A stretch of DNA of 64,000 nt. Source: Streptomyces sp. NRRL F-2580. Lineage in GTDB: Bacteria; Actinomycetota; Actinomycetes; Streptomycetales; Streptomycetaceae. The position numbers and the translations under genes were made by a program. Within the stretch, counting starts at the first letter, position 1. Every line of letters begins with the position of its first letter. Below, in pieces: positions 11,973-19,870 of the stretch. The notes beneath the pieces were generated by a model that saw only the letters and a program-made list of their open reading frames with translations, had not been told where the DNA came from and did no database searches. The stretch covers positions 62,001 through 126,000 of the forward strand of contig NZ_JOIR01000005.1 of assembly GCF_000720115.1 (NCBI RefSeq), read 5' to 3'.

Positions 11973-12821
11973 GTGGCTGGGAAGCTCGCCGTCATCGGTG
12001 CCGGACTGATGGGTTCCGGGATCGCTCAGGTCTCCGCTCAGGCGGGTTGGGACGTCGTGCTGCGCGATGTCACCGACGCCGCGCTGACCCGTGGCACGGA
12101 CGGGATCAAGGCCTCGTACGACAAGTTCGTCTCCAAGGGCAAGCTGACGGCCGAGGACGCCGAGGCGGCGCTCGCGCGCATCACGACGACCACCGACCTC
12201 GACGCGGTGGCCGACGTGGACATCGTCGTGGAGGCCGCCTTCGAGAAGATCGAGATCAAGCACGAGATCTTCCGGGCCCTCGACAAGATCGTCCGTGAGG
12301 ACGCGATCCTCGCCTCCAACACCTCCGCCATCCCGATCACCAAGATCGCGGCCGTGACGGAGCGTCCGGAGCGGGTCGTCGGCGCGCACTTCTTCTCGCC
12401 CGTCCCGATGATGCAGCTGTGCGAGCTCGTGCGCGGCTACAAGACGAGCGACGAAACCCTCGCCACCACGCGGGCGTTCGCCGAGTCCGTCGGCAAGACC
12501 TGCATCGTCGTCAACCGCGACGTCGCCGGCTTCGTGACGACCCGTCTGATCTCCGCGCTGGTCGTCGAGGCCGCGAAGCTGTACGAATCGGGCGTGGCCT
12601 CCGCCGAGGACATCGACATCGCATGCAAGCTGGGCTTCGGCCACGCGATGGGGCCGCTGGCCACCGCCGACCTCACGGGCGTCGACATCCTGCTGCACGC
12701 CACCAGCAACATCTACACCGAGTCGCAGGACGAGAAGTTCGCGCCGCCGGAGCTCATGCGCCGGATGGTGGACGCGGGCGACATCGGCCGCAAGAGCGGC
12801 CAGGGCTTCTACAAGCACTGA
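11973..12821 (+). CDS. 3-hydroxybutyryl-CoA dehydrogenase
   Basis: The 282-residue NAD(P)-dependent enzyme interconverts acetoacetyl-CoA and 3-hydroxybutyryl-CoA in butyrate/crotonyl-CoA metabolism. The Rossmann motif GAGLMGSG is at residues 9-16. The catalytic His lies in VGAHFFSPVPMMQLCELV, and the C-terminal helical domain has GFGHAMGPLATADLTGVD and ends GRKSGQGFYKH. GTG 11973 fits the family N-terminus (MAGKLAVIG); an upstream in-frame TTG (11952) lacks a ribosome site. A TAGTCT at 11901-11906 is a candidate -10 element. Confidence 0.92.
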   Translation: MAGKLAVIGAGLMGSGIAQVSAQAGWDVVLRDVTDAALTRGTDGIKASYDKFVSKGKLTAEDAEAALARITTTTDLDAVADVDIVVEAAFEKIEIKHEIFRALDKIVREDAILASNTSAIPITKIAAVTERPERVVGAHFFSPVPMMQLCELVRGYKTSDETLATTRAFAESVGKTCIVVNRDVAGFVTTRLISALVVEAAKLYESGVASAEDIDIACKLGFGHAMGPLATADLTGVDILLHATSNIYTESQDEKFAPPELMRRMVDAGDIGRKSGQGFYKH

Positions 12822-12861
12822 GGCCGGGCCAGCCACCGAGCACCACCGTTCGAATATTTCG

Positions 12862-12879
12862 TTCACCCCTCCGGGTGAA
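12862..12879. terminator. Hairpin after the hydroxybutyryl-CoA dehydrogenase gene
   Basis: TTCACCC, a CTCC loop and GGGTGAA form a perfect 7-bp stem 40 bp after the stop, followed by ATT. It is a short terminator candidate, but could also be an operator for the next gene. Confidence 0.45.
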
Positions 12880-12998
12880 TTAGGTATCGGTTCGCTCACG
12901 GTCGGCAACTTCCCTGCCCGTGGGGCAGTCAGTTGAAGTGAGAGTTGCCGACCACGGACCAGTCGGACCATACGTACGCAGTACTGCCGGGAGTACAC

Positions 12999-13322
12999 AT
13001 GCACATCAGGGGCGACCACGCCGAACTCGCTGTCGGGGGCCGCCTCGACGTGCGCAGCGCGGCGGACGCCCGTACGGCCCTCCACACCGCGCTCGACGAC
13101 GGCCGCGGCGACCTCGTGCTCGACCTCACCGGGCTCGACTCCTGGGACGCGACAGGCCTCGGCGTGATCATGGGCGCGCACCGGAGGGCCGGCCGGACCG
13201 GCCGGCGCCTCGTCCTGCGCGGGGTGCCGCCCCAGATGCAGCGGCTGCTCGTCGCGACCCGCCTGCACCGGATCCTCGCCATCGAGGGCGGCCTGGAGGC
13301 GGAGTCCCTGCCCCGCGTCTGA
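12999..13322 (+). CDS. STAS-domain anti-anti-sigma factor-like protein
   Basis: The 107-residue single STAS domain resembles SpoIIAA-type anti-sigma factor antagonists. It has the beta-strand pair ELAVGGRLDVRSAADA and the helix-start segment LDLTGLDSWDATGLGVIMGAHRRA. The usual DSSG phosphorylation motif is replaced by DSWDATGL, so the serine normally phosphorylated by an RsbW-type kinase is not obvious. ATG 12999 has GGGAG 5 nt upstream; an upstream TTG at 12945 would add 18 residues and is possible. No anti-sigma kinase lies beside it. Confidence 0.85.
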   Translation: MHIRGDHAELAVGGRLDVRSAADARTALHTALDDGRGDLVLDLTGLDSWDATGLGVIMGAHRRAGRTGRRLVLRGVPPQMQRLLVATRLHRILAIEGGLEAESLPRV

Positions 13323-13514
13323 ACGGCAGGCCGCTGACCTTTGCATTTCCTGCGGAAACGTAACGGTCCGGTGGTGATCGCCCCCCTGCGGTTTCCCGCA
13401 CCACCGGCCACGGTCTAGGGTTCGGGCGGAAACCGGACCAGGAGCGACCGCGGGCGCGCCGAGGCCGGGCGGTACGACGGCGAGGCGCGCGGCCCGCGAT
13501 CGGGGGACTGGGTC

Positions 13515-16031
13515 ATGGACCGTACACAGGGGCAGACCGAACAGGACGGGCAGTCCGCAGGCGGCTCCGCGCCGCCCGTGCCCGGATCCGGGCAGGCTCC
13601 GGCCCCGTCCGCCACGACCGCCGCGCCCACGCCGCAGGGGCCCGCACGGGTCGTCACCCTGACAGCCGGCGACTTCACCCTCACCGTCAACCCGGTCGAC
13701 GGCAGTGAGATCGAGCCGCTCCGCCCCGGCACCGAGCGGGGCCGCCCCGCCAAGCGCGACGCGGCCGCCCGTACGGCCCGGGAGCGCGCGGCACGGGTAC
13801 CCGCCCTGCCGGGCCCCGGCGGCCCCATACCCGCCCTGCTCGGCCGCGACGAGGAGCAGGAACGCCTCGTCCGGCTGCTGGCACGGGGCCGGTCCGTACG
13901 GCTGACCGGGCCTTCCGGATCCGGCCGCAGCGTGCTGCTCGACGCGGTCGCCGCCCGGTGCGCCGGCCTCGCGCCCGACGGCCTCGTGCGGCTCTCCGGG
14001 TTCGGGCACCAGCAGCCCTCGGAACTCCTCCAGACGCTCTACGCGACCGTGTACGACGCCCCGGGGGAGCGGCCCGAGCGGGACGAGCTCCTCGCCCGCG
14101 TACGGGACATCGGCGCCATCGTCCTCCTCGACGACCTGGAGATGGGCGGACCCGCCCTCGACGAACTGCTGCGCGCCACCCCCGAATGCGCCTACCTGCT
14201 CGCCACGACCCCCGACACCCGCTCCCCCTCCGACGACTCGCACATCGAGGAGGTCTTCCTCACCGGGCTGGCCAAGGCCGACTGCCTGGAACTGCTCGAA
14301 GCGGGCGTCCGACGGCCGCTGACGGACGAGGAGACCGCCTGGGCGGGGGACCTGTGGTTCGCCTCCGAGGGGCTGCCGCTGCGCTTCGTACAGGCCGCCG
14401 CGCTGCTGCGGCAGCGGGACGAGCTCAACCACACCGCCGAGGACGACGACGAGGAGGAGCCCGGCGTCTTCGACGAGCGCCCGCGCGACCCCGCGCAGGT
14501 GCCGCTGCCGACGCTGGCCGAGGGCGCGGCCCCGGCCGAGCTGCTGGCCTCGCGGGTCAGCGAGTCGGCGCGGGCGGCCCTGCGGATCGCCTGCGCGCTC
14601 GGCGGGGAGCTGCCGCACCACGCGCACCTGCCGGCCCTGGTGGGGGACACCCACGCCGACACGGCGGTGGCGGAGCTGCTGGCCTGTGGGCTGCTGACGG
14701 GCGTCGGGACGCGCTACCGGCTGGCCGCGGGCGTCGCACGGCAGCTGGAGGAGGCCGGGTACGGGGACACCGCCGCGGAGGAGGCCCGTACGGCCGCCCG
14801 GCACTACGCCTGGTGGACCGGGCACGCCTCGGTGACCCCGGAGCGGGTCGCGGCCGAGGCGGACGCGGTGCTCGCGGCGCTGGCCGGCGCCGACGTGGTG
14901 GCGGCGGTGCTGCTGGCGCGGACGGCGGCTCCGGCCTTCGCGGGCTCGCTGCACTGGGAGGCGTGGGAGCGGGTGCTGCGCTCCGGAGCGGAGGCCGCGC
15001 GCAAGGCGGGAGAGGTGGCCGAGCAGGCGTACTTCCACCACGAGCTCGGCGTGCTGGCCCTGTGCGAGGGGCGCCTGGACCGCGCCCGGGCCGAGCTGGA
15101 GACCTCGATCGGGCTGCGCGGCGCGCTGGCCGACAAGCGGGGCACGGTGGCCGGGCGGCGCGCCCTGGCGCTGGTCGTGGACCGGGAGACGGAGGTGGCG
15201 GCGTCGCCGCCGCTGCGGCTGGAGGCGCCGGCCGCCCTCGGGGCGGGTTCGGAGGCGCTGACGGTGCCGACCCCGGCCACCCCGGCCACCAAGGCCATCG
15301 CGGCCACCCCGGCGGCCTCGTCCGCCCCGACCGCCCCGCTCGCCAAGGCCGCCCCGGCCGCGAACCGGCCGGCCCCGTCGGCCCGCGTCGCCCCCGTGGT
15401 GCCCGTGGGCCCGGTCTCCGCCGAGGCGGTGACGCGGATGACCCCGGTGGTGCCGGTGAACCGGAGCCCTGAGCCGCCCACGAAGCTGTCGGAGGTGTTC
15501 GAGGACGCCTTCCCGCTGTCGCCCAAGCCGGCCCCGCCCGCCGCCCCGAAGCCCGCGCCCGCGCCGGACCGGCGCCCGGACCGGCGCAAGCTGGTGCTGC
15601 TGGCCGGGGCGGGAGCCCTGACGGTGGTGGCGCTGGGCACGGTCGTCGCACTGGCGCTGGGCTCCTCGGACGACACGCCGCCCGCGCAGGGCCCGGCGGT
15701 CTCCTCGACCCCGTCGGCCGTGGTCACGCCGACCGTGCCGAGCGTCAGCGGGAACGATCCTGCACCGGAGCCGCCGGCGGCCTCGGCCCCCGCTTCGGAG
15801 GCCGCGCAGCCGGGGCAGAGCGCCACCGCCCCGACCCCGGGCCGCACGCCGGGCCGGACCCCGTCCCGCCGCCCGTCCGCGACGCCGCCGAACTCCCCGC
15901 CGCCGTCGTCGGTTTCGCCCCCGCCGACCACCGCGGGGCCGTCCCCGACGCCGACCGAGACCGCCGAGCCGTCGCCGACGGCCACCCAGGCGGTCACGGC
16001 CACCGCCGCCTCGCCCACCGCGGGCCCGTGA
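13515..16031 (+). CDS. STAND-like ATPase with C-terminal membrane anchor
   Basis: The 838-residue protein has a low-complexity N-terminus (1-100) and an AAA/NB-ARC-like NTPase region. Its P-loop reads GPSGSGRS at 132-139, with Arg138 where Lys is normal; a Walker B-like AIVLLDDLEM follows. Next come a helical, TPR-like region (about 400-575) with EQAYFHHELGVLALCEGRLDRARAELE and an Ala/Pro linker. One membrane helix lies at about 692-716, before a 122-residue Pro/Ser/Thr tail. The topology suggests a cytoplasmic ATPase with an exported, probably cell-wall-spanning tail. ATG 13515 follows GGGGGA. The function is unknown; signal transduction is inference from the STAND layout. Confidence 0.75.
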   Translation: MDRTQGQTEQDGQSAGGSAPPVPGSGQAPAPSATTAAPTPQGPARVVTLTAGDFTLTVNPVDGSEIEPLRPGTERGRPAKRDAAARTARERAARVPALPGPGGPIPALLGRDEEQERLVRLLARGRSVRLTGPSGSGRSVLLDAVAARCAGLAPDGLVRLSGFGHQQPSELLQTLYATVYDAPGERPERDELLARVRDIGAIVLLDDLEMGGPALDELLRATPECAYLLATTPDTRSPSDDSHIEEVFLTGLAKADCLELLEAGVRRPLTDEETAWAGDLWFASEGLPLRFVQAAALLRQRDELNHTAEDDDEEEPGVFDERPRDPAQVPLPTLAEGAAPAELLASRVSESARAALRIACALGGELPHHAHLPALVGDTHADTAVAELLACGLLTGVGTRYRLAAGVARQLEEAGYGDTAAEEARTAARHYAWWTGHASVTPERVAAEADAVLAALAGADVVAAVLLARTAAPAFAGSLHWEAWERVLRSGAEAARKAGEVAEQAYFHHELGVLALCEGRLDRARAELETSIGLRGALADKRGTVAGRRALALVVDRETEVAASPPLRLEAPAALGAGSEALTVPTPATPATKAIAATPAASSAPTAPLAKAAPAANRPAPSARVAPVVPVGPVSAEAVTRMTPVVPVNRSPEPPTKLSEVFEDAFPLSPKPAPPAAPKPAPAPDRRPDRRKLVLLAGAGALTVVALGTVVALALGSSDDTPPAQGPAVSSTPSAVVTPTVPSVSGNDPAPEPPAASAPASEAAQPGQSATAPTPGRTPGRTPSRRPSATPPNSPPPSSVSPPPTTAGPSPTPTETAEPSPTATQAVTATAASPTAGP

Positions 16032-16037
16032 ACGCCG

Positions 16038-16067
16038 ACGGCTCCGTCCCCTTCGGGACGGAGCCGT
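16038..16067. terminator. Bidirectional terminator between STAND gene and nucS
   Basis: ACGGCTCCGTCCC and its perfect complement form a 13-bp stem with a CTTC loop, 7 bp after the STAND stop. The convergent nucS ends at 16128, so it may serve both genes. Confidence 0.8.
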
Positions 16068-16127
16068 TGCGTCAGTGGGCGCTCGGTCGGGCAGCCGGTC
16101 GGTCGGGCAGCCGGGTGGGGCCGGGGA

Positions 16128-16799
16128 TCAGAACAGGCGGAGCTTGTCGTCCTCGATGCCGCGCAGCGCGTTGTAGTCCAGGACCACGCAGTCCATTCCG
16201 CGGTCCGTCGCCAGCACCTTGGCCTGCGGCTTGATCTCCTGGGCGGCGAAGATGCCCCGGACCGGCGACAGGTGCGGGTCGCGGTTGAGGAGCTCCAGGT
16301 AGCGGGTCAGCTGCTCGACGCCGTCGATCTCGCCGCGCCGCTTGATCTCCACGGCCACCGTCGCGCCGGAGGCGTCCCGGCACAGGATGTCCACCGGACC
16401 GATCGCGGTCATGTACTCGCGCCGGATCAGGGTGTAGCCCTCACCCAGCGTTTCGATGCGGTCCGCCAGGAGTTCCTGGAGGTGTGCCTCGACGCCGTCC
16501 TTGATGAGTCCCGGGTCGGTGCCGAGCTCGTGGGAGGAGTCGTGCAGGACTTCCTCCATGGTGATGATGAGCTTCTCGCCCGCCTTGTTGATGACCGTCC
16601 ACACCCCGGCGTCATCACCGCTCCCCTCCTTGAGGGTGCACGGGGGCGACATCCAGTTGAGCGGTTTGTACGCCCGGTCGTCCGCGTGGATCGAGACACT
16701 GCCGTCGGCCTTCACGAGGATCAGACGGGGTGCCGAGGGCAGATGGGCGGTGAGCCGGCCCGCGTAGTCGACGGAGCAGCGGGCAATGACGAGACGCAT
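16128..16799 (-). CDS. nucS: Mismatch-specific endonuclease NucS (EndoMS)
   Basis: The 223-residue product is the actinobacterial/archaeal NucS/EndoMS endonuclease, which cleaves both strands at mismatches and replaces MutS/MutL in these bacteria. The N-terminal beta-rich DNA-binding domain (about 1-110) contains the motif [14 protein letters not shown]. The RecB-like nuclease domain has Asp137 (GPVDILC), then Glu151 and Lys153 ([17 protein letters not shown]). ATG 16799 gives the canonical [16 protein letters not shown]; longer in-frame starts add non-conserved sequence. TAGCGT lies 8 nt before this ATG, so translation may be leaderless. Confidence 0.95.
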   Translation of the reverse strand: MRLVIARCSVDYAGRLTAHLPSAPRLILVKADGSVSIHADDRAYKPLNWMSPPCTLKEGSGDDAGVWTVINKAGEKLIITMEEVLHDSSHELGTDPGLIKDGVEAHLQELLADRIETLGEGYTLIRREYMTAIGPVDILCRDASGATVAVEIKRRGEIDGVEQLTRYLELLNRDPHLSPVRGIFAAQEIKPQAKVLATDRGMDCVVLDYNALRGIEDDKLRLF

Positions 16800-16807
16800 G
16801 GTCGGCA

Positions 16808-16813
16808 ACGCTA
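16808..16813 (-). promoter_or_regulatory. -10 element for leaderless nucS mRNA
   Basis: TAGCGT on the minus strand is 8 nt before ATG 16799, and no Shine-Dalgarno is visible. Confidence 0.5.
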
Positions 16814-17019
16814 CTCGACGAGAAGGCCTCCACGCGATTCGCCCCTGAAAGCCCCCTTCGCGGATGGCGCGTTGTATGCGCATTCTCCTGGTGCGCCACC
16901 CATGGGGCGCCTACCGTGGTGAGCGGGAGGTGGCGGAGCGTGCACTGTGCGTCGCGGCCTCCTTCCCTGCCCGTAAGGCTCCGGCAACCCAATCAGCCGG
17001 GGTCGCGAGAGGAGAACCC

Positions 17020-17412
17020 ATGTCGCTCGACGTCTCACCGGCCCTACTCGAACAGGCCGAGCGAGGCGAGGTCGACGAAGCCGCTTTCGTCGACTGCGTC
17101 CGGACCTCCCTGCCCTACGCATGGGAGATGATCAGCTCGCTGGTGGCCCAGCTGAAGGTGGACGGCGGACAGTTCGCCGACAACCAGACGCCGCCGCCCG
17201 ACGAGCAGGCGCGGGGGCAGCTGCTGCGTGCCCTCGCGAGTGACGCGATACGGGGTGCCCTGCAGCGGCACTTCGGAGTGCGCCTGGCATTCCAGAACTG
17301 TCACCGGGTTGCGGTGTTCCCGCTGAACCCCTCGGTGGACGACCGGCTGGCCAAGTTCACTTCGATCCGCGGTCAGCTGCTCAACCAGTCGCCGGAACTG
17401 CGGGACTGCTGA
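17020..17412 (+). CDS. SCO5389 family protein, function unknown
   Basis: The 130-residue soluble protein has no signal peptide or membrane segment. The N-terminal half is acidic (LLEQAERGEVDEAAFVDCVRTSLPYAWEMISSLVAQL). A central segment TPPPDEQARGQLLRALASDAIRGALQRHFGV and a C-terminal FQNCHRVAVFPLN follow. It matches the small conserved Streptomyces protein that genome annotations call the SCO5389 family; I know no function. ATG 17020 follows AGAGGAGA. The gene is divergent from nucS and convergent with the flavin-dependent oxidoreductase gene 16 bp away. Confidence 0.85.
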   Translation: MSLDVSPALLEQAERGEVDEAAFVDCVRTSLPYAWEMISSLVAQLKVDGGQFADNQTPPPDEQARGQLLRALASDAIRGALQRHFGVRLAFQNCHRVAVFPLNPSVDDRLAKFTSIRGQLLNQSPELRDC

Positions 17413-17428
17413 GCAGGTCCGGTAGATC

Positions 17429-18460
17429 TCAGCCGAGGCGGGGCAGGACCTCGACGCCGAGTCGTCGTACGTTCTCCTCCGTCGCGGCGAGATCGCCGGA
17501 GCCCTCCGTCAGGAGGGCGAAGCGTGTGATCCCCGTCCGTGCGGACGTGACCGCCAGCCGGTCCGCTGCCACCTCCGGGGTGCCCACCGGGTGCAGGTCG
17601 CACAGCAGTTCCGTGTACGCGAGCGGATCCCGCATCGCGCGTACGCGCCCGTCCACGGTCACGTGCGCGTCCAGGCCCTGCTTGAGCCAGCCCGGCATCG
17701 CCTTGAGCAGGGTCTCGCGGGCGTCCGCCGTGCGGTCCGCGAGCTGGCACACCCCGGCGGAGACGTGTCCCGCGCCGGCGACGTGCTCCCGCGAGTGGCC
17801 CGCCGCCAGCGCCGTGCCGCGCCACAGCGCGACCATCTCCGCCTTGGTCTCGTCCCCGCAGTGCATGCCGAGGAGCATCGGCAGCCCCCGCTGCGCGGCC
17901 AGCCGCACGGAAGCGGGAGAGGTGCACGCCACGATGACCTCCGGCCCCGAGCCGTCCCCGTCCAGGGCCTCCGACGGCCGCGGTACGACGGCCACCTCGC
18001 GGAAGCCGTACCGCTCGCCGGCGGCTCCCACCCGCGCCTCCGTCAGCCAGCGCCGCAGCAGGTCCAGGGCCTCCGGGAAACCGTTCTCGTACGAGTCCAG
18101 ACCGCCCCCGAACACTTCCAGGTCGACCCACGGCCCGCCGCGGCCGACCCCCAGGGTGAACCGGCCGCCCGAGGTCACGTGGAGCAGCGCCGCCTGCTCG
18201 CCGAGGGCCACCGGGTGCGTGCTCGGCAGCACGCTCACCGCCGTGCCCACCCGCAGCCGTCGGGTCCGGCCGAGCAGCAGGGCCGCCAGGGTCACCGCCG
18301 AGGGGCAGACCCCGTACGGGACGAAGTGGTGTTCGGCGAGCCAGACCGAGTCGAGCCCGGCCTCCTCGGCCACCTCGGCGGTCCGCACCGCCCGGTGCAG
18401 CGCCTCTCCCTGTCCCTGGCCCGGGAACTGGGCCGCCAGTACAAACGCTCCTACGCGCAT
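17429..18460 (-). CDS. LLM-class flavin-dependent oxidoreductase
   Basis: The 343-residue protein is of the bacterial luciferase-like monooxygenase fold. N-terminal features are MRVGAFVLAAQFPGQ and the conserved GLDSVWLAEHHF. SVLPSTHPVALGEQAALL and RFTLGVGRGGPW follow. The C-terminal part GTPEVAADRLAVTSARTGITRFAL is the usual closing strand-helix. The substrate cannot be told; related proteins use FMNH2 or F420. ATG 18460 is preceded by GAGGAGG. Confidence 0.88.
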   Translation of the reverse strand: MRVGAFVLAAQFPGQGQGEALHRAVRTAEVAEEAGLDSVWLAEHHFVPYGVCPSAVTLAALLLGRTRRLRVGTAVSVLPSTHPVALGEQAALLHVTSGGRFTLGVGRGGPWVDLEVFGGGLDSYENGFPEALDLLRRWLTEARVGAAGERYGFREVAVVPRPSEALDGDGSGPEVIVACTSPASVRLAAQRGLPMLLGMHCGDETKAEMVALWRGTALAAGHSREHVAGAGHVSAGVCQLADRTADARETLLKAMPGWLKQGLDAHVTVDGRVRAMRDPLAYTELLCDLHPVGTPEVAADRLAVTSARTGITRFALLTEGSGDLAATEENVRRLGVEVLPRLG

Positions 18461-18535
18461 CGCCTTTAGCCTCCTCGCGGCTGACGCGGCCTCCCCCAGG
18501 TGGACCGGTTCTTCCTATGGCAACAACGTCTGACA

Positions 18536-18550
18536 CGTGCCAAAGGCACG
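18536..18550. promoter_or_regulatory. Inverted repeat upstream of the LLM oxidoreductase gene
   Basis: CGTGCC-AAA-GGCACG forms a perfect 6-bp inverted repeat in the divergent region between the oxidoreductase (start 18460) and the small zinc-ribbon gene (start 18690). It is an operator candidate; no T-run or gene end is nearby to make it a terminator. Confidence 0.35.
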
Positions 18551-18689
18551 GGCCCACAGGAAAGTTATTGGGATTGTCGGGCCATTCCTCTTCGCGCCGA
18601 CGCCTTCCTCAGCCACCCTGCGGGTACCCGGCCTCGCTGCGCGTAGTCTGGGAGAAAGTCACTGCCGTCCGCCCTTCCGTGAGGTATAC

Positions 18690-19016
18690 GTGTCACCGCG
18701 CAACAGCCGCCCCAGGGGCGGCGAGACCCCGGACGAACGCCCCGGCACCGGCCTCGACCGCTACGGGCTGGAGCGCACGGAGGAGTACCAGGGCGAGGAC
18801 TGGAAGGTCCGGCACGTCGCCGGTGCCAGCGCGGCCGGCAAGCGCTACCGCTGCCCCGGCTGCGACCAGGAGATCCCCTCCGGCACCCCGCACCTGGTGG
18901 CCTGGCCGGAGTACGGCGGCGTGGACGACCGGCGGCACTGGCACAAGGCGTGCTGGAACGCGAAGGACCGCCGCACCTCAAAGGTGCAGCGGTCGCGTAA
19001 CGCGCCGAGGTACTAG
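18690..19016 (+). CDS. Small protein with zinc-ribbon-like CxxC...H...C motif
   Basis: The 108-residue protein is polar and basic. It has a compact metal-site pattern: Cys55-x2-Cys58 (RCPGCDQEIPSGTPH), His68, His83/His85 and Cys88 (HWHKACW). The segment resembles a short zinc finger of the HNH or treble-clef kind, but no HNH catalytic set is obvious. GTG 18690 follows GTGAGG and excludes an upstream non-conserved extension. The function is unknown. Its tail is convergent with the ABC permease 17 bp away. Confidence 0.75.
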   Translation: MSPRNSRPRGGETPDERPGTGLDRYGLERTEEYQGEDWKVRHVAGASAAGKRYRCPGCDQEIPSGTPHLVAWPEYGGVDDRRHWHKACWNAKDRRTSKVQRSRNAPRY

Positions 19017-19033
19017 AGCACCCCGGGGCGGCC

Positions 19034-19870
19034 TTAGACGTCCCGGCGGCCGACCGACAGGTACGAGGCGGTCACGGCCGCGCCCGTCACCAGCACGATG
19101 AGCAGCACGTGCGAGAGGGTGCTGGGCGCCGCGCCCAGGTCGCCGCCCTCCTTCATGCCGAAGAGCTGGCTCAGTGCCACCGGCACGTTGCGCTGGAGGA
19201 TCGCCCGCCCGACCGGCGCCACGACCTCCCAGCTGCTGAGCATCGCCCCTATCACCGGCGGCAGCGTGACGAGGCCGAGCATGACGGCGATCGCCCCGGC
19301 GGAGTGCCGCACGAGGGCGCCGATCGCGAGCGCGAGCACGCCGAGCAGGGTGACGTAGAGGCAGCCGAGCAGCGCGCCGAGCCACTCGTGGAAGGCGTGC
19401 GAGCCGGCCGCGGCGCCGTCGTGGACGAGCGACGCGGCGATCCCGACCACGAAGACGGACAGCGCGGTGGTGACCAGGGCCGTGGCGCTGAAGACGAGGT
19501 ACTTCGCGGTGAGCACCCGGTACCGGTCCGGGGCGGCGGTGAACGTGGTCCGTGCCAGCCCGGTGCCGTGCTCGGAGGTGATGGTCAGCACGCCGAGGAC
19601 CACCACCGCGATCTCCCCGACCAGGAGGCCGAAGAGGGCGGGTGTGGTGAAGGTGATCCCCTCGTAGTCCCCGTCCGAGGTCTGCGAGACGAAGAGCAGC
19701 CCGACGCCCACGACGATGAGCACGAGCGAGCCCAGCGTCCACAGGGTGGAGCGGAGGGAGACCAGCTTGGTCCACTCCGAGGCCACGGCGTGCCCCAGGT
19801 GCGGCCGCGGCGTGGGGAGGGTGGAACTGTAGCTCCGGGGCCGCTCCGGCGTCGTGGTCGTCGGGGTCAT
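19034..19870 (-). CDS. ABC transporter permease, first of two tandem systems
   Basis: The 278-residue ABC-2-type permease has six predicted membrane segments beginning near residue 45 (STLWTLGSLVLIVVGVGLLF). The N-terminal segment HAVASEWTKLVSLRSTLWT has the EWTKL...RST motif typical of such Streptomyces permeases. The start ATG 19870 overlaps the ATPase stop (ATGA), so an ATPase-permease operon is clear. The transported substrate is unknown; drug or lipid export is common for this class. Confidence 0.88.
   Translation of the reverse strand: MTPTTTTPERPRSYSSTLPTPRPHLGHAVASEWTKLVSLRSTLWTLGSLVLIVVGVGLLFVSQTSDGDYEGITFTTPALFGLLVGEIAVVVLGVLTITSEHGTGLARTTFTAAPDRYRVLTAKYLVFSATALVTTALSVFVVGIAASLVHDGAAAGSHAFHEWLGALLGCLYVTLLGVLALAIGALVRHSAGAIAVMLGLVTLPPVIGAMLSSWEVVAPVGRAILQRNVPVALSQLFGMKEGGDLGAAPSTLSHVLLIVLVTGAAVTASYLSVGRRDV

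Noticed and set aside
11919..15041. Minus-strand 1040-codon open frame opposite the dehydrogenase, STAS and STAND genes
   Set aside because: Its translation spans several intergenic regions and has shadow composition (His/Arg/Val/Leu-rich). The plus-strand genes show clear motifs.
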